Assembly: GCA_018607835.1 (NCBI GenBank)
Contig: JABBAS010000012.1
Coordinates: forward strand, 1 to 52,288
Source: Methylobacillus sp.
Lineage (GTDB): Bacteria; Pseudomonadota; Gammaproteobacteria; Burkholderiales; Burkholderiaceae_C
Direction of reading: 5' to 3'
DNA: 52,288 bases
The position numbers and the translations under genes were made by a program. Shown piece after piece: positions 42,529 to 51,839 of this stretch. Below the pieces are notes generated by a model. The model was not told where the DNA came from, made no database searches, and saw nothing but the letters and a program-made list of their open reading frames with translations. The first letter of the stretch is position 1, and each line of letters begins with the position of its first letter.

Positions 42529-43062
42529 ATGGCAAGGGTCGTGGTGGTTTATTTTTCTGGTTACGGGCACACCCAGCGTGTCGCGGAGTCCGTGGCGGCT
42601 GGCGCCCAGGCAGAACTCATTGAGATTGACCTGGACGGGAACTTATCGGACACCCAATGGGATGCGCTGGATGCGGCAGATGCCCTCATCATGGGATCGC
42701 CCACCTACATGGGTACCGTCGCGTGGCAGTTTAAGAAGTTTGCAGATGTGTCCTCAAAACGCTGGTACGCCAGCAAGTGGAAAAACAAGGTGGCTGGCGG
42801 TTTCACCATCTCCGGTAATCCCAGCGGCGATAAGTTGTCGACACTGCAATACCTCGTTACCTTTGCCATGCAACACGGCATGATTTGGGTGGGACAAGGG
42901 GAGATGAACAACGGCACGATCAATCGACTGGGCTCGACGATGGGGGTCATGGCCCAGGTTGGCAGCACCGAGCCCGCAGCGAATATTCCCCAAGGTGACT
43001 TGGAGACAGCCGAGGGCTACGGTGCGCGTTTGGCCGCCATAACAGCTAAGTTAGCCCCCTGA
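42529..43062 (+). CDS. flavodoxin / NAD(P)H:quinone oxidoreductase-like protein, 177 aa
   Basis: An FMN-binding flavodoxin-fold protein. ARVVVVYFSGYGHTQRVAESV is the phosphate-binding loop, and ALIMGSPTYMGTVAWQFKKFAD and GGFTISGNPSGDKLSTLQYL are typical of WrbA/NADPH-dependent FMN reductases. I chose ATG 42529 with TTGGAG upstream. The likely reaction is two-electron reduction of a quinone. It is last in the pirin operon, which fits a quinone- or electrophile-detoxifying unit. Confidence 0.87.
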   Translation: MARVVVVYFSGYGHTQRVAESVAAGAQAELIEIDLDGNLSDTQWDALDAADALIMGSPTYMGTVAWQFKKFADVSSKRWYASKWKNKVAGGFTISGNPSGDKLSTLQYLVTFAMQHGMIWVGQGEMNNGTINRLGSTMGVMAQVGSTEPAANIPQGDLETAEGYGARLAAITAKLAP

Positions 43063-43102
43063 TGACTGCGCCAGCGGCGCGGCAAGTCCACTAAGATAAG
43101 GC

Positions 43103-43798
43103 ATGCACGCTTTAGAGTTCTTACCCCTGATGGATTGGCTGGCCCTGATTCTGTTCTTTGCAGCCTGGATGGGCTATGCATGGTTTGCTGGTCGGGGGCA
43201 CGAAGATGGAACGACCTTGTTACACCGCACCAACTTGTATCGTCGCTACTGGCTGATGCAAGCCACGTTCCGTGACCCGCGGATGTTGGACGGTCTCATT
43301 ACGCAAAATCTATCGGCGACGCCCGCCTTTTTTTCGTCCACCACCATCATCATCATTGGTGGTTTGTTGGCCGTTATGGGGGCCTCTGAGCAAGTGAGTG
43401 TGCTGGTCGAGGGTATTCCGTTTGTGCGCGGCACCAGCGTGGAGGTGTTTGACCTCAAGCTGCTATTGGTTGTTGGCATTTATGTGTACGCGTTTTTCCG
43501 CTTTAGCTGGTCCATGCGTCTGTACACGTTTGTCGCCCTTGCGATTGGCGCGATGCCGCCGCCGGCTGACTTTGAGACGGGTAAATTTAATCGGGAAAAG
43601 CATGCAACCCGAGCCAGTGCGCTGGTGGGCTTAGCGGCCGAGGCCTTTAACAGCGGATTACGCGCGTATTACATGAGCTTCGCCGCGATGGCTTGGGTCT
43701 TTTCGGGCACCGCCTTTATGATCGGCACGGTGTCGGTCATTTTCATCTTGTATCGACGGGAGTTTCGCTCAGACGTGTTGAATGTCTTGACGAACTAA
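43103..43798 (+). CDS. DUF599 family membrane protein, 231 aa
   Basis: An integral membrane protein of the DUF599 family, function unknown. It has hydrophobic segments at about residues 12-28, 68-88, 112-130 and 193-216, with the conserved YRRYWLMQATFRDPRMLDGLITQNL cytosolic stretch and FNREKHATRASALVGLAAEAFNSGLRAYY between helices. There is an AAGATAAGG site before the ATG. It sits between the pirin operon and dnaE, same strand, and is probably a separate transcript. Confidence 0.82.
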   Translation: MHALEFLPLMDWLALILFFAAWMGYAWFAGRGHEDGTTLLHRTNLYRRYWLMQATFRDPRMLDGLITQNLSATPAFFSSTTIIIIGGLLAVMGASEQVSVLVEGIPFVRGTSVEVFDLKLLLVVGIYVYAFFRFSWSMRLYTFVALAIGAMPPPADFETGKFNREKHATRASALVGLAAEAFNSGLRAYYMSFAAMAWVFSGTAFMIGTVSVIFILYRREFRSDVLNVLTN

Positions 43799-43831
43799 TT
43801 TTTTGCATTTACCGCCTTTTAAATAGACCGC

Positions 43832-46800
43832 ATGACGACCACGCACCCTTTCACCCATTTGCGCTTACACACCGAATTTTCGGTAGTTGATGGGGCGGTG
43901 CGGATTCCAGATGCCATCAAAGCCGCAGCAAACGATCACCAGCCTGCCCTTGCGGTCTCGGATTTAAACAACCTGTTTGGTGCGATTAAGTTCTACAAAA
44001 AGGCGCGTAATGCGGGTCTGAAGCCGATATTAGGTGCTGAAATTTTTATGGCGGGTTTGCCGGGGGACGCAGAACCGGTGAGTGCGATGCCAGGGCAGCT
44101 TCCCGTGCTTTCTCGGGTCGTTCTGCTCGTACAGAGCAACCAAGGCTATCTCAACCTGTGTGAGTTGTTGGCGCGCGCTTGGACGCAAGGCGACGGCAAA
44201 GCACAGCCCGCTGTGCAGTGGGCATGGTTGCAGGAGCTCAATGCCGGGCTGATGATGCTTTCGGGCGCACAGGCGGGCCCGGTAGGACGGGCGTTGCTAG
44301 CGGGTGACGAGCGCCGCGCGAGTCAGTTAGCTCTGCAGTTTGCCGAGACCTTCACCCACCGCTTTTATCTGGAAATCCAACGCGCGGGGCGTGACGAGGA
44401 CGAGCGCCATGTGTCGGCGTGTGTGTCGTTGGCCGCACATCTGGGGTTACCCGTGGTGGCCACGCACCCCATTCAGTTCTTGGGGCCGGATGATTTCGAG
44501 AGCCACGAAGCCCGCGTTTGTATTGCTGAAGGTGAAATGCTGGCTAACCGCCGCCGGGTGCGTCGCTTCACGCGGGAACAGTACTTCAAGTCCACGCAAG
44601 AGATGCAGGCGCTGTTTGCGGATGTGCCTAGCGCGCTGCGCAATACCGTTGAGATCGCCAAGCGTTGCAGCGTCACGCTGACGCTGGGTCAGCCCCAACT
44701 CCCCAATTTCCCCACCCCACTGGTGGATGGCACACCCATGCCGATAGCGGACTACTTTCGCCAGTTGTCCCACGAGGGCTTACAAAAGCGCTTGGCGCAC
44801 CTGTACCCAGATGCCAGCAAGCGGGCTGCCGAGGAGGCGCGTTACGTCCAACGGCTGGACTTTGAGATTGAGACGATTCTCAACATGGGCTTCCCTGGTT
44901 ACTTCTTGATCGTGGGCGACTTCATTCGTTGGGCAAAAGAGAATGGCTGTCCTGTTGGCCCGGGTCGTGGGTCTGGTGCGGGTTCATTGGTGGCCTACTC
45001 ATTGGGCATTACCGACCTAGACCCGCTGCAGTTCAACTTGCTTTTCGAGCGATTTTTGAATCCCGAGCGGGTCTCGATGCCCGACTTCGATATTGACTTC
45101 TGCCAGTCCAATCGGGACCGCGTCATTGAGTACGTGAAAGAAAAATACGGTCGCAATGCGGTCAGTCAAATCGTGACGTTCGGCACCATGGCTGCGCGTG
45201 CGGCGATTCGTGATGTCGGTCGCGTCATGGATTTTCCCTACGGTTTCTGTGACAGCATCTCCAAGCTGATACCGAACAAACCAGGCACGCACATCACGAT
45301 TGCCGAGGCGATTGAGAAAGAGCCACAACTCGCGGAGCGACTGGAGCGCGAGGAAGATGTACGTACGCTGCTGGACATGGCTCAAAAGCTAGAAGGCATG
45401 ACACGCAACGTCGGCATGCATGCGGGTGGTGTGCTGATTGCGCCCGGCAAGCTCACCGATTTTTGCCCGCTGTATCAGCAACCGGGTAGCGAGGCTGCTG
45501 TCAGCCAGTTTGATAAAGACGATGTCGAGGATGTGGGCTTGGTGAAGTTCGACTTCTTGGGCTTGGCCACGCTGACCATCTTGGAGCTCGCGCGCGACTT
45601 CATCCGAACGCGCCATAAGGGTCAGGAAGATTTCTCTTTCGATAACGTACCCATTGATGACGCCAGGGTCTACGCCCTGTTTTCACGCGGACAGACCGAG
45701 GCGGTTTTTCAGTTTGAAAGTCGGGGTATGCAGGGTATGTTGCGCGATGCACGCCCCAGCCGCTTGGAGGATCTGATTGCGCTCAACGCCTTGTACCGAC
45801 CGGGCCCCATGGACTTGATTCCCACGTTTGTCGCGCGCAAGCACGGTCGTGAGGTGGTGGTCTACCCCCACCCCCTGGTGGAGGCGGTGCTCTCTGAGAC
45901 CTACGGCATCATGGTGTACCAAGAGCAGGTGATGCAGGTGGCACAGGTGCTGGCAGGCTACTCTTTAGGTGGCGCTGATATGTTGCGCCGCGCCATGGGT
46001 AAAAAGAAGCTTGAAGAGATGGTCAAGCAGCGCAGTCTGTTCCGTGAGGGCGCAGCGAAGCAAGCTATCTCGCAAGACAAGGCCGACGAAATCTTCGATT
46101 TGATGGAGAGCTTCGCAGGCTACGGATTTAACAAGTCCCATGCCGCCGCCTACTCCTTGTTGGCCTACCACACGGCGTGGCTGAAGGTGCATTTCACGGC
46201 AGAGTTTTACGCTGCGAACATGACGGTTGAAATGGGTGATACCGACAAGCTGCGTGTCCTCCATGCCGACGCGCTAGACATGAAGATCACGTTTGAGCCG
46301 CCAGATGTCAACCGCGGCGTGTACCGATTTATTCCCGTCGATGACACCTGTGTGCGCTACGGTTTGGGCGCTATTAGGGGCACAGGTGAGCAGGCAATTA
46401 CTGCCATGGTCGCGGCCCGTGAGGCCGATGGGCCGTTCACCTCGCTCTATGACTTTGCGGCCCGTGTAGACAAACAACGTATGAACAGGCGCACGGTAGA
46501 GGCCTTAATCAAGGCGGGCGCATTTGATTCGATTGAACGCAACCGTGCGAGCTTGATGGCCAGCGTAGAGCGTGCGTTTGATTACGCCGCCGCGCAAGCG
46601 GCCAATGCGAATCAGGTGGGTTTGTTCGATATGGACGCCGATGCCCATGGTTCAAGTTCACAAGAGCCTGAGTTGGTTGCAACTGTTCCGTGGGGCGTCA
46701 AAGAGCGGTTGACGCAAGAGAAGACGGCGGTTGGTTTCTTTCTGTCTGGCCATTTATTTGATGAGGTGTCCGGTGAGGTGAGACGCTTTGTCAAGATGCG

Positions 46801-47347
46801 TATTGGTGACCTAGTCGACTCACGCGACACCCTGACGTTGGCGGGTATCGTGACGGACCTGCGCGTCATCAGCGGTCAACGCGGGCGACTGGGTATCTTT
46901 AAGTTAGATGACAAGAGTGGCGCGATTGAGGCGAGCGTTGACGAGAACATGTTGAACCAATACCGCCACCTGATCAAAGACGATGAGTTTGTGGTCTTGC
47001 AGGTAACGGCGCAGCCAGATCGTTTTTCAGGGGGTTTGCGCTTGAAGGTGCATCAGATTTGGAGTTTGGCCGACGCGCGGTGCCGCTTTGGCAAGTACCT
47101 GAAGGTCAAGGTCAACGGACATGCGCCCGACGTGCGACGTTTGGTGGCCGAATTCCCGCCGCATAGGGAGATGACTGAGCACGGTGACGTTGATCGTGGC
47201 TTGCGCGTGCGCCTGCACGTGCTGCGTTCCGGTGCGGAATGTGAGTTGGCCTTGGCGGAGAACGCGCGCTTTTATCCAAGCGACGCGGCATTGGCCAGTT
47301 GGTGCGCGCAAGCGCACCAACAAGAGGCCAAGATCATCTACGAGTAA
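43832..47347 (+). CDS. dnaE: DNA polymerase III alpha subunit DnaE, 1171 aa
   Basis: Replicative polymerase. The N-terminal PHP domain (HLRLHTEFSVVDGAVRIPDAIKAA) runs to about residue 270. The palm follows with GPGRGSGAGSLVAYSLGITDLDPL near residue 376 and the catalytic acids in MPDFDIDF (D418, D420, D422, about residue 418). NKSHAAAYSLLAYHTAWLK is in the fingers, then a helix-hairpin-helix and an OB-fold near the C-terminus. The length is complete. ATG 43832 begins the conserved PHP sequence. This is the core, non-error-prone type DnaE. Confidence 0.97.
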   Translation: MTTTHPFTHLRLHTEFSVVDGAVRIPDAIKAAANDHQPALAVSDLNNLFGAIKFYKKARNAGLKPILGAEIFMAGLPGDAEPVSAMPGQLPVLSRVVLLVQSNQGYLNLCELLARAWTQGDGKAQPAVQWAWLQELNAGLMMLSGAQAGPVGRALLAGDERRASQLALQFAETFTHRFYLEIQRAGRDEDERHVSACVSLAAHLGLPVVATHPIQFLGPDDFESHEARVCIAEGEMLANRRRVRRFTREQYFKSTQEMQALFADVPSALRNTVEIAKRCSVTLTLGQPQLPNFPTPLVDGTPMPIADYFRQLSHEGLQKRLAHLYPDASKRAAEEARYVQRLDFEIETILNMGFPGYFLIVGDFIRWAKENGCPVGPGRGSGAGSLVAYSLGITDLDPLQFNLLFERFLNPERVSMPDFDIDFCQSNRDRVIEYVKEKYGRNAVSQIVTFGTMAARAAIRDVGRVMDFPYGFCDSISKLIPNKPGTHITIAEAIEKEPQLAERLEREEDVRTLLDMAQKLEGMTRNVGMHAGGVLIAPGKLTDFCPLYQQPGSEAAVSQFDKDDVEDVGLVKFDFLGLATLTILELARDFIRTRHKGQEDFSFDNVPIDDARVYALFSRGQTEAVFQFESRGMQGMLRDARPSRLEDLIALNALYRPGPMDLIPTFVARKHGREVVVYPHPLVEAVLSETYGIMVYQEQVMQVAQVLAGYSLGGADMLRRAMGKKKLEEMVKQRSLFREGAAKQAISQDKADEIFDLMESFAGYGFNKSHAAAYSLLAYHTAWLKVHFTAEFYAANMTVEMGDTDKLRVLHADALDMKITFEPPDVNRGVYRFIPVDDTCVRYGLGAIRGTGEQAITAMVAAREADGPFTSLYDFAARVDKQRMNRRTVEALIKAGAFDSIERNRASLMASVERAFDYAAAQAANANQVGLFDMDADAHGSSSQEPELVATVPWGVKERLTQEKTAVGFFLSGHLFDEVSGEVRRFVKMRIGDLVDSRDTLTLAGIVTDLRVISGQRGRLGIFKLDDKSGAIEASVDENMLNQYRHLIKDDEFVVLQVTAQPDRFSGGLRLKVHQIWSLADARCRFGKYLKVKVNGHAPDVRRLVAEFPPHREMTEHGDVDRGLRVRLHVLRSGAECELALAENARFYPSDAALASWCAQAHQQEAKIIYE

Positions 47348-47354
47348 CGGTCGC

Positions 47355-47379
47355 GCACGGCCGGCCTTGGAGGCCGTGC
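47355..47379. terminator. stem-loop between dnaE and the efflux operon
   Basis: GCACGGCC and GGCCGTGC form an 8-bp stem with a 9-nt loop in the 40-bp gap between convergent dnaE and the RND permease. No T-tract follows on either strand, so it may be a Rho-dependent or partial terminator. Confidence 0.45.
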
Positions 47380-47387
47380 CTGCGTGC

Positions 47388-50300
47388 TTATGCCGCTTTG
47401 GTAATAGGGCCGTCGCCACTAAAGCGGTCGAGTAGCACGTAGATTACTGGTGTGATGAACAGTGTCACCACCTGCGACAGTATCAGCCCGCCAACAACCG
47501 CCAAACCCAGCGGCTGGCGCAGTTCGGCGCCAGCGCCAGCGCCGAGTGCAATCGGTAGGGCGCCAATTGCTGCAGTGAGCGTGGTCATCATGATGGGGCG
47601 GAAGCGTAGCAAGCAAGCTTGGCGCATCGCATCGTTTGCCGCTAAACCTTGCTCACGCTGGGCTTGCAAGGCAAAGTCGATCATCATGATCGCGTTCTTT
47701 TTCACAATACCAATCAGCATGAGCAAGCCGATCGTCGCGATGAGTGTCAGATCTTGCCCGAAGAACTGCAGCGTCAACAAGCCGCCTACGACCGCTGATG
47801 GGAGGCCTGCAAGAATCGTGATGGGGTGAATGAAACTCTCGTACAGCATGCCTAGCAAAATATAGATCACGACCAACGCGGCCAGCAATAAAACGACTTG
47901 GCTGGTTTGTGATGACTGAAATACCGCAGCATCCCCACCGTAACTGGTGATGACACTAGCGGGCAGGTTCATGTCTTTTACATAGCCATCCAATGCCTTG
48001 GTGGCTTCGCCTAGCGGGACGTTGGGTGCCAAGTTAAAGCTCAAGGTCACCGCTTGCAACTGCCCTTGGTGGTTGATGCTGGTGGGTCCCAAGGTCCGCT
48101 TAACGCTGGCAAACGCGCTCAAGGGCACCAATTCGCCAGAGGCCGTTCTCAGGTGCAGTTGCATCAGGTCAAGTTCACTCTGCCCCTTGGGGTTGTCGAT
48201 AGTGAGTATGACGGACCACGCGCCACTGTCGGTGTAAATGCTCGCCACTTGGCGCTCACCAAAGGCGGAGTACATCATGGTGCGCAGTGACTGGCTGCTG
48301 ATACCTAGGCGCTGTGCGCGCTCTTTGTCGACGACGATCTCTGCTTGCAAGGCCTTGTTTTCGGCGTCTGAGTTGACATCGGTAAAGCGCTCGTCCGACT
48401 TCATGGCGTCCGAGACACGATCCACCCATGCCTCTAGGTCACCGCCGTTCACACTCTGCAAGGTGTATTGATAGCGGCTGCGACTCATGCGGCCACCCAC
48501 ACGCAAGTTCTGTAAGGGTATAAAAAACACCTTAACGCCGGGGACGCTGCCGGCCGCACGGCGCAACTCGCCCAAGACCTGCTTGATGTCACCGCGCTCT
48601 GACTTTGGCTTCAGTGAGATAAACATGCGCCCCGTGTTGCCGCCAAATACGGCGGCCGCCATATTGCCCACGGCAGCGACGCCCTGCGTGCGCTGAGCCA
48701 CTTCATCAAGTTGACGCTGCATGGTGGCCGGACCAACATCTTGGCTACCCACCACCGTTGCCATCACTTGCCCAATGTCTTCTGATGGGAAAAAACCTTT
48801 GGGCATGACGGTAAACAGGTAGACCGTGAGTGCAACGCTTCCTAACGTCACCGACACCATCGTTTTGCGGTGAGCCAGTGCCCAGTCCAAAGCGCGTGCA
48901 TAGCCACGCAACGTGCCTTGGAAAATAAATTCAAACCAAGCGGTTCCACGATAGGCGATGGACTGCTCCGCTTGTTCGCGGGTTTCGTGTTTTAGAAACC
49001 GGCTGCACAACATAGGTACAAGCGTCAGAGACACCACAGCGGAAACCAAGATAGCCAAGCCCACGATGACTGCGAATTCATGGAACAACAATCCTATGGT
49101 TCCGGGCATGAAGAAGATGGGTATCAGGACCGCGACCAAGGAGATGGAGATGGAGACAATCGTGAATGCCACTTCGCGCGCGCCTTTGATGGCGGCCGCA
49201 AAGGGCGCCATACCCTCTTCAATGTGGCGCACGATGTTCTCCAACATCACGATGGCATCGTCAACCACCAGACCGACCGCGAGCGTGATACCGAGTAGCG
49301 ATATGTTGTTTAAGCTGTAGCCCATGTAGTACAGCAACGACATGGCTGCGATCAGTGAGATCGGGATGGAAAGTGTCGGAATAATGGTTGCTGACAGGCG
49401 GCGTAAAAATAAGAAAATAACCAACACGACCAAGGCGATGGTGAGCGCCAAGGTGAAATAAATATCGTGCAAAGCCTCTCGTATGGACTCACCACGGTCA
49501 TTCAATGAGTGCAGCTTGACGTCGGGTGGCAACTGCTCGGCTAACTTCGGCATGGCGGCATAAATTGCCTCGATCACGGCCACGGTGTTGGCATCTGGTT
49601 GTCGTTGGACACCGAGAATGACCGAGGGTGTGCCGTTGTAGCGGCTTAGGCTGCGTTCATTCTCTGAGCCATCACGGATGGTCGCGACATCGCGCAAGTA
49701 AACCGGTGTACCCCCGCGCATGGCCACAATCAGGTTGCGAAACTCTGCAGCTGATTCAAGCTGGGTGTTCGCCTCAATGATGAGCGTTTGCCCTGAACCT
49801 TGGATTTGGCCCATCGCCGAGTTGGCGTTGGTGGCCCGGATGGAAGCGGCAACGTCATCAAGTGTCAAGCCGCGTAGCGCAAGTTCTTGGGGGTTGGCTT
49901 CGACGCGCACGGCATAGCGCTTAGCTCCCCATACAGACACCTGTGCCACGCCGTTGATCGTTGATAGGGAGGGGGATACCAAGTTTTCCGCAAAATCGGT
50001 TACCTGCACCAAACTCATGGTCGGTGAGCTGAGTGCCAAAATTAAGATGGGGGCATCCGCGGGGTTGACTTTACGGTAGCTGGGAAGGTCAGTCATCTCC
50101 GCTGGTAGCGCACGCTGTGTGCGCAGCAACGCGGACTGTACGTCGCCAGCGGCCGCGTCAATATTGCGGTCTGCAGAGAATTCCAGTGTGATGGAGGTGC
50201 GGCCCAAAGAACTGCTTGAGGTAATGGCGTTCACGCCCGCAATGGTGGAAAACTGCTTCTCCAACGGTAGCGCAACTGAGCGCGCCATGGTCTCGGGGCT

Positions 50301-50462
50301 GGCGCCGTTGAGCCGAGCGCTCACGTTGATGGTTGGGGTGTCATAGCGCGGCAGGGCGGCGACCGGTATTTTCCCGAGCGCGGTCAAGCCAACAGCAATG
50401 AGGGCGATATTGAGCAACACCGTCATGACGGGACGGCGAATAAATAACTCGGTCAAAGACAT
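47388..50462 (-). CDS. RND multidrug efflux permease (MdtB/MdtC-like), 1024 aa
   Basis: Inner-membrane proton antiporter of the resistance-nodulation-division family. It has the N-terminus SLTELFIRRPVMTVLLNIALI and the proton-relay acids in GLVVDDAIVMLENIVRHIEEG of TM4. The periplasmic porter domains are large and the C-terminal TM bundle includes GLLMLIGIVKKNAIMMIDFA. The sequence style (HAE1, short porter loops) is closer to MdtB/MuxB than to AcrB. It is 3 bp downstream of the adaptor gene. No outer-membrane TolC-type channel is encoded in the window. Substrates are unknown. Confidence 0.93.
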   Translation of the reverse strand: MSLTELFIRRPVMTVLLNIALIAVGLTALGKIPVAALPRYDTPTINVSARLNGASPETMARSVALPLEKQFSTIAGVNAITSSSSLGRTSITLEFSADRNIDAAAGDVQSALLRTQRALPAEMTDLPSYRKVNPADAPILILALSSPTMSLVQVTDFAENLVSPSLSTINGVAQVSVWGAKRYAVRVEANPQELALRGLTLDDVAASIRATNANSAMGQIQGSGQTLIIEANTQLESAAEFRNLIVAMRGGTPVYLRDVATIRDGSENERSLSRYNGTPSVILGVQRQPDANTVAVIEAIYAAMPKLAEQLPPDVKLHSLNDRGESIREALHDIYFTLALTIALVVLVIFLFLRRLSATIIPTLSIPISLIAAMSLLYYMGYSLNNISLLGITLAVGLVVDDAIVMLENIVRHIEEGMAPFAAAIKGAREVAFTIVSISISLVAVLIPIFFMPGTIGLLFHEFAVIVGLAILVSAVVSLTLVPMLCSRFLKHETREQAEQSIAYRGTAWFEFIFQGTLRGYARALDWALAHRKTMVSVTLGSVALTVYLFTVMPKGFFPSEDIGQVMATVVGSQDVGPATMQRQLDEVAQRTQGVAAVGNMAAAVFGGNTGRMFISLKPKSERGDIKQVLGELRRAAGSVPGVKVFFIPLQNLRVGGRMSRSRYQYTLQSVNGGDLEAWVDRVSDAMKSDERFTDVNSDAENKALQAEIVVDKERAQRLGISSQSLRTMMYSAFGERQVASIYTDSGAWSVILTIDNPKGQSELDLMQLHLRTASGELVPLSAFASVKRTLGPTSINHQGQLQAVTLSFNLAPNVPLGEATKALDGYVKDMNLPASVITSYGGDAAVFQSSQTSQVVLLLAALVVIYILLGMLYESFIHPITILAGLPSAVVGGLLTLQFFGQDLTLIATIGLLMLIGIVKKNAIMMIDFALQAQREQGLAANDAMRQACLLRFRPIMMTTLTAAIGALPIALGAGAGAELRQPLGLAVVGGLILSQVVTLFITPVIYVLLDRFSGDGPITKAA

Positions 50463-50465
50463 GGC

Positions 50466-51719
50466 TTACTCCTTGGACCGCGCACCAGCAACGCGCAAGA
50501 CGCCACCCGGTTTGACGTTGGCTCGGCCATCCACCACGACCTGATCACCATCCGCTAGGCCGCTCACCGCGACGCGCTCGCCAAGTGCTTGACGTACTTG
50601 GATGCGTTTAACCTGTGCCTTGTTCTCAGCGCCGACGACAAAGACCGACGTTCCCTGTTCGCCGATCACCACCGCCGCCTGTGGAATAACCGCGACTTGC
50701 GCCAACGTGCCGATATCGAGTGAGACATTTACAAACTGGCCCGGCCATAAGGCGTTGCCTTTGTTTGGCAGAGTCGCTTTGAGTGTCAGCATCCCGGTAT
50801 TGGGGTTAATGGCGTTGTCAATCAGCGTGAGCTTGCCCTGATGGGGCTTGGTATCTGTGCCAAGAGCGTTGCTGCCCAAAGTGACGGTGACAGGCCGATT
50901 GATGCCGGCCGATGCGACTTGGCTGATCGCTGACTCAGGTAATGAGAAGCGCACGCCTATGGGGTTGAATTGGGTGAGAGTGGTGAGAGGCGTGGCGTTG
51001 GCACCACTGGCAACCAAGGCGCCAGCGCTCACATCGATCGCGCCGATACGGCCGCTAAACGGGGCCCGAATTTGGTACAGGCTGCGCTGAATCTGTTGTG
51101 CCTTCACGGCGGCCTCGTCTGCCGTGACTTGGCCTTTTTGTGCTTCCACTTGGCTGGCTGCGGTATCTACCGCACTGGACGCCACAAAATTTTTCTTCAA
51201 CAGGTCTTGCGCCCGCGTTAACTGTCGTTGCAAGTCGGCAAGGCTTGCCTTTGAACGTGCTGCTTGTGCTTGCGCTTTGCTGAGGTCTGCCTGCACGCTG
51301 CGGTCATCGAGTACAAATAACAGCGTACCTGCGCGAACGTTTTGTCCTTCCTTTACCGCCACACGTTTAATCAGCGCATTGACTTGCGCTCGCAAGGGGA
51401 CGGATTGGAGTGCGATGATGCTGCCTGTGGCCTCTAGCGTCGTTGGTAAGTCGGCTAATGCCACCGTTACCACGCCCACTGCGGTTGGTCCACCAAACCG
51501 ACCGCCGGGTCGCCCTCCCGTCTCCGCTTTGTCCCCTTTGCCGCCTTTGCCGTCTTTACGCGCGTCACCGCCTTTATTCACCGCGCCATCCGTAGGTGCC
51601 TGTGCTGCAGGGGTTCCCGTGGTTTGGTGCCAAAAGCCAACGAGTGTGTCTTGGTAAAACCAGGCAGCGGCCGCTGTGATGATAAGCAGCAGCGACAGAT
51701 TACGTGTTGAGCGTTTCAT
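50466..51719 (-). CDS. RND efflux periplasmic adaptor (MdtA-like), 417 aa
   Basis: Membrane fusion protein linking the permease to an outer-membrane channel. It has an N-terminal anchor (LSLLLIITAAAAWFY), then a 40-residue Gly/Lys/Asp-rich spacer (about residues 47-80). The lipoyl/barrel-sandwich domain (GSIIALQSVPLRAQVNALIKRVAVKEGQNV) flanks a coiled-coil hairpin (LSKAQAQAARSKASLADLQRQLTRAQDLLKK), followed by the beta-barrel and membrane-proximal domains. The spacer is longer and more charged than in most homologues. It is first gene of the efflux operon. Confidence 0.92.
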   Translation of the reverse strand: MKRSTRNLSLLLIITAAAAWFYQDTLVGFWHQTTGTPAAQAPTDGAVNKGGDARKDGKGGKGDKAETGGRPGGRFGGPTAVGVVTVALADLPTTLEATGSIIALQSVPLRAQVNALIKRVAVKEGQNVRAGTLLFVLDDRSVQADLSKAQAQAARSKASLADLQRQLTRAQDLLKKNFVASSAVDTAASQVEAQKGQVTADEAAVKAQQIQRSLYQIRAPFSGRIGAIDVSAGALVASGANATPLTTLTQFNPIGVRFSLPESAISQVASAGINRPVTVTLGSNALGTDTKPHQGKLTLIDNAINPNTGMLTLKATLPNKGNALWPGQFVNVSLDIGTLAQVAVIPQAAVVIGEQGTSVFVVGAENKAQVKRIQVRQALGERVAVSGLADGDQVVVDGRANVKPGGVLRVAGARSKE

Positions 51720-51839
51720 GAGATCGTCTAAAGAGTAACGCCCGAAGGCAGAAGCGCGTGGCGATGAAGGCTACGCAGTTGGCGAAGCATAGCGAATATT
51801 TGTCGGTTGTGCTTGTCAAGAAAGGGGCACCCCGCAGGC

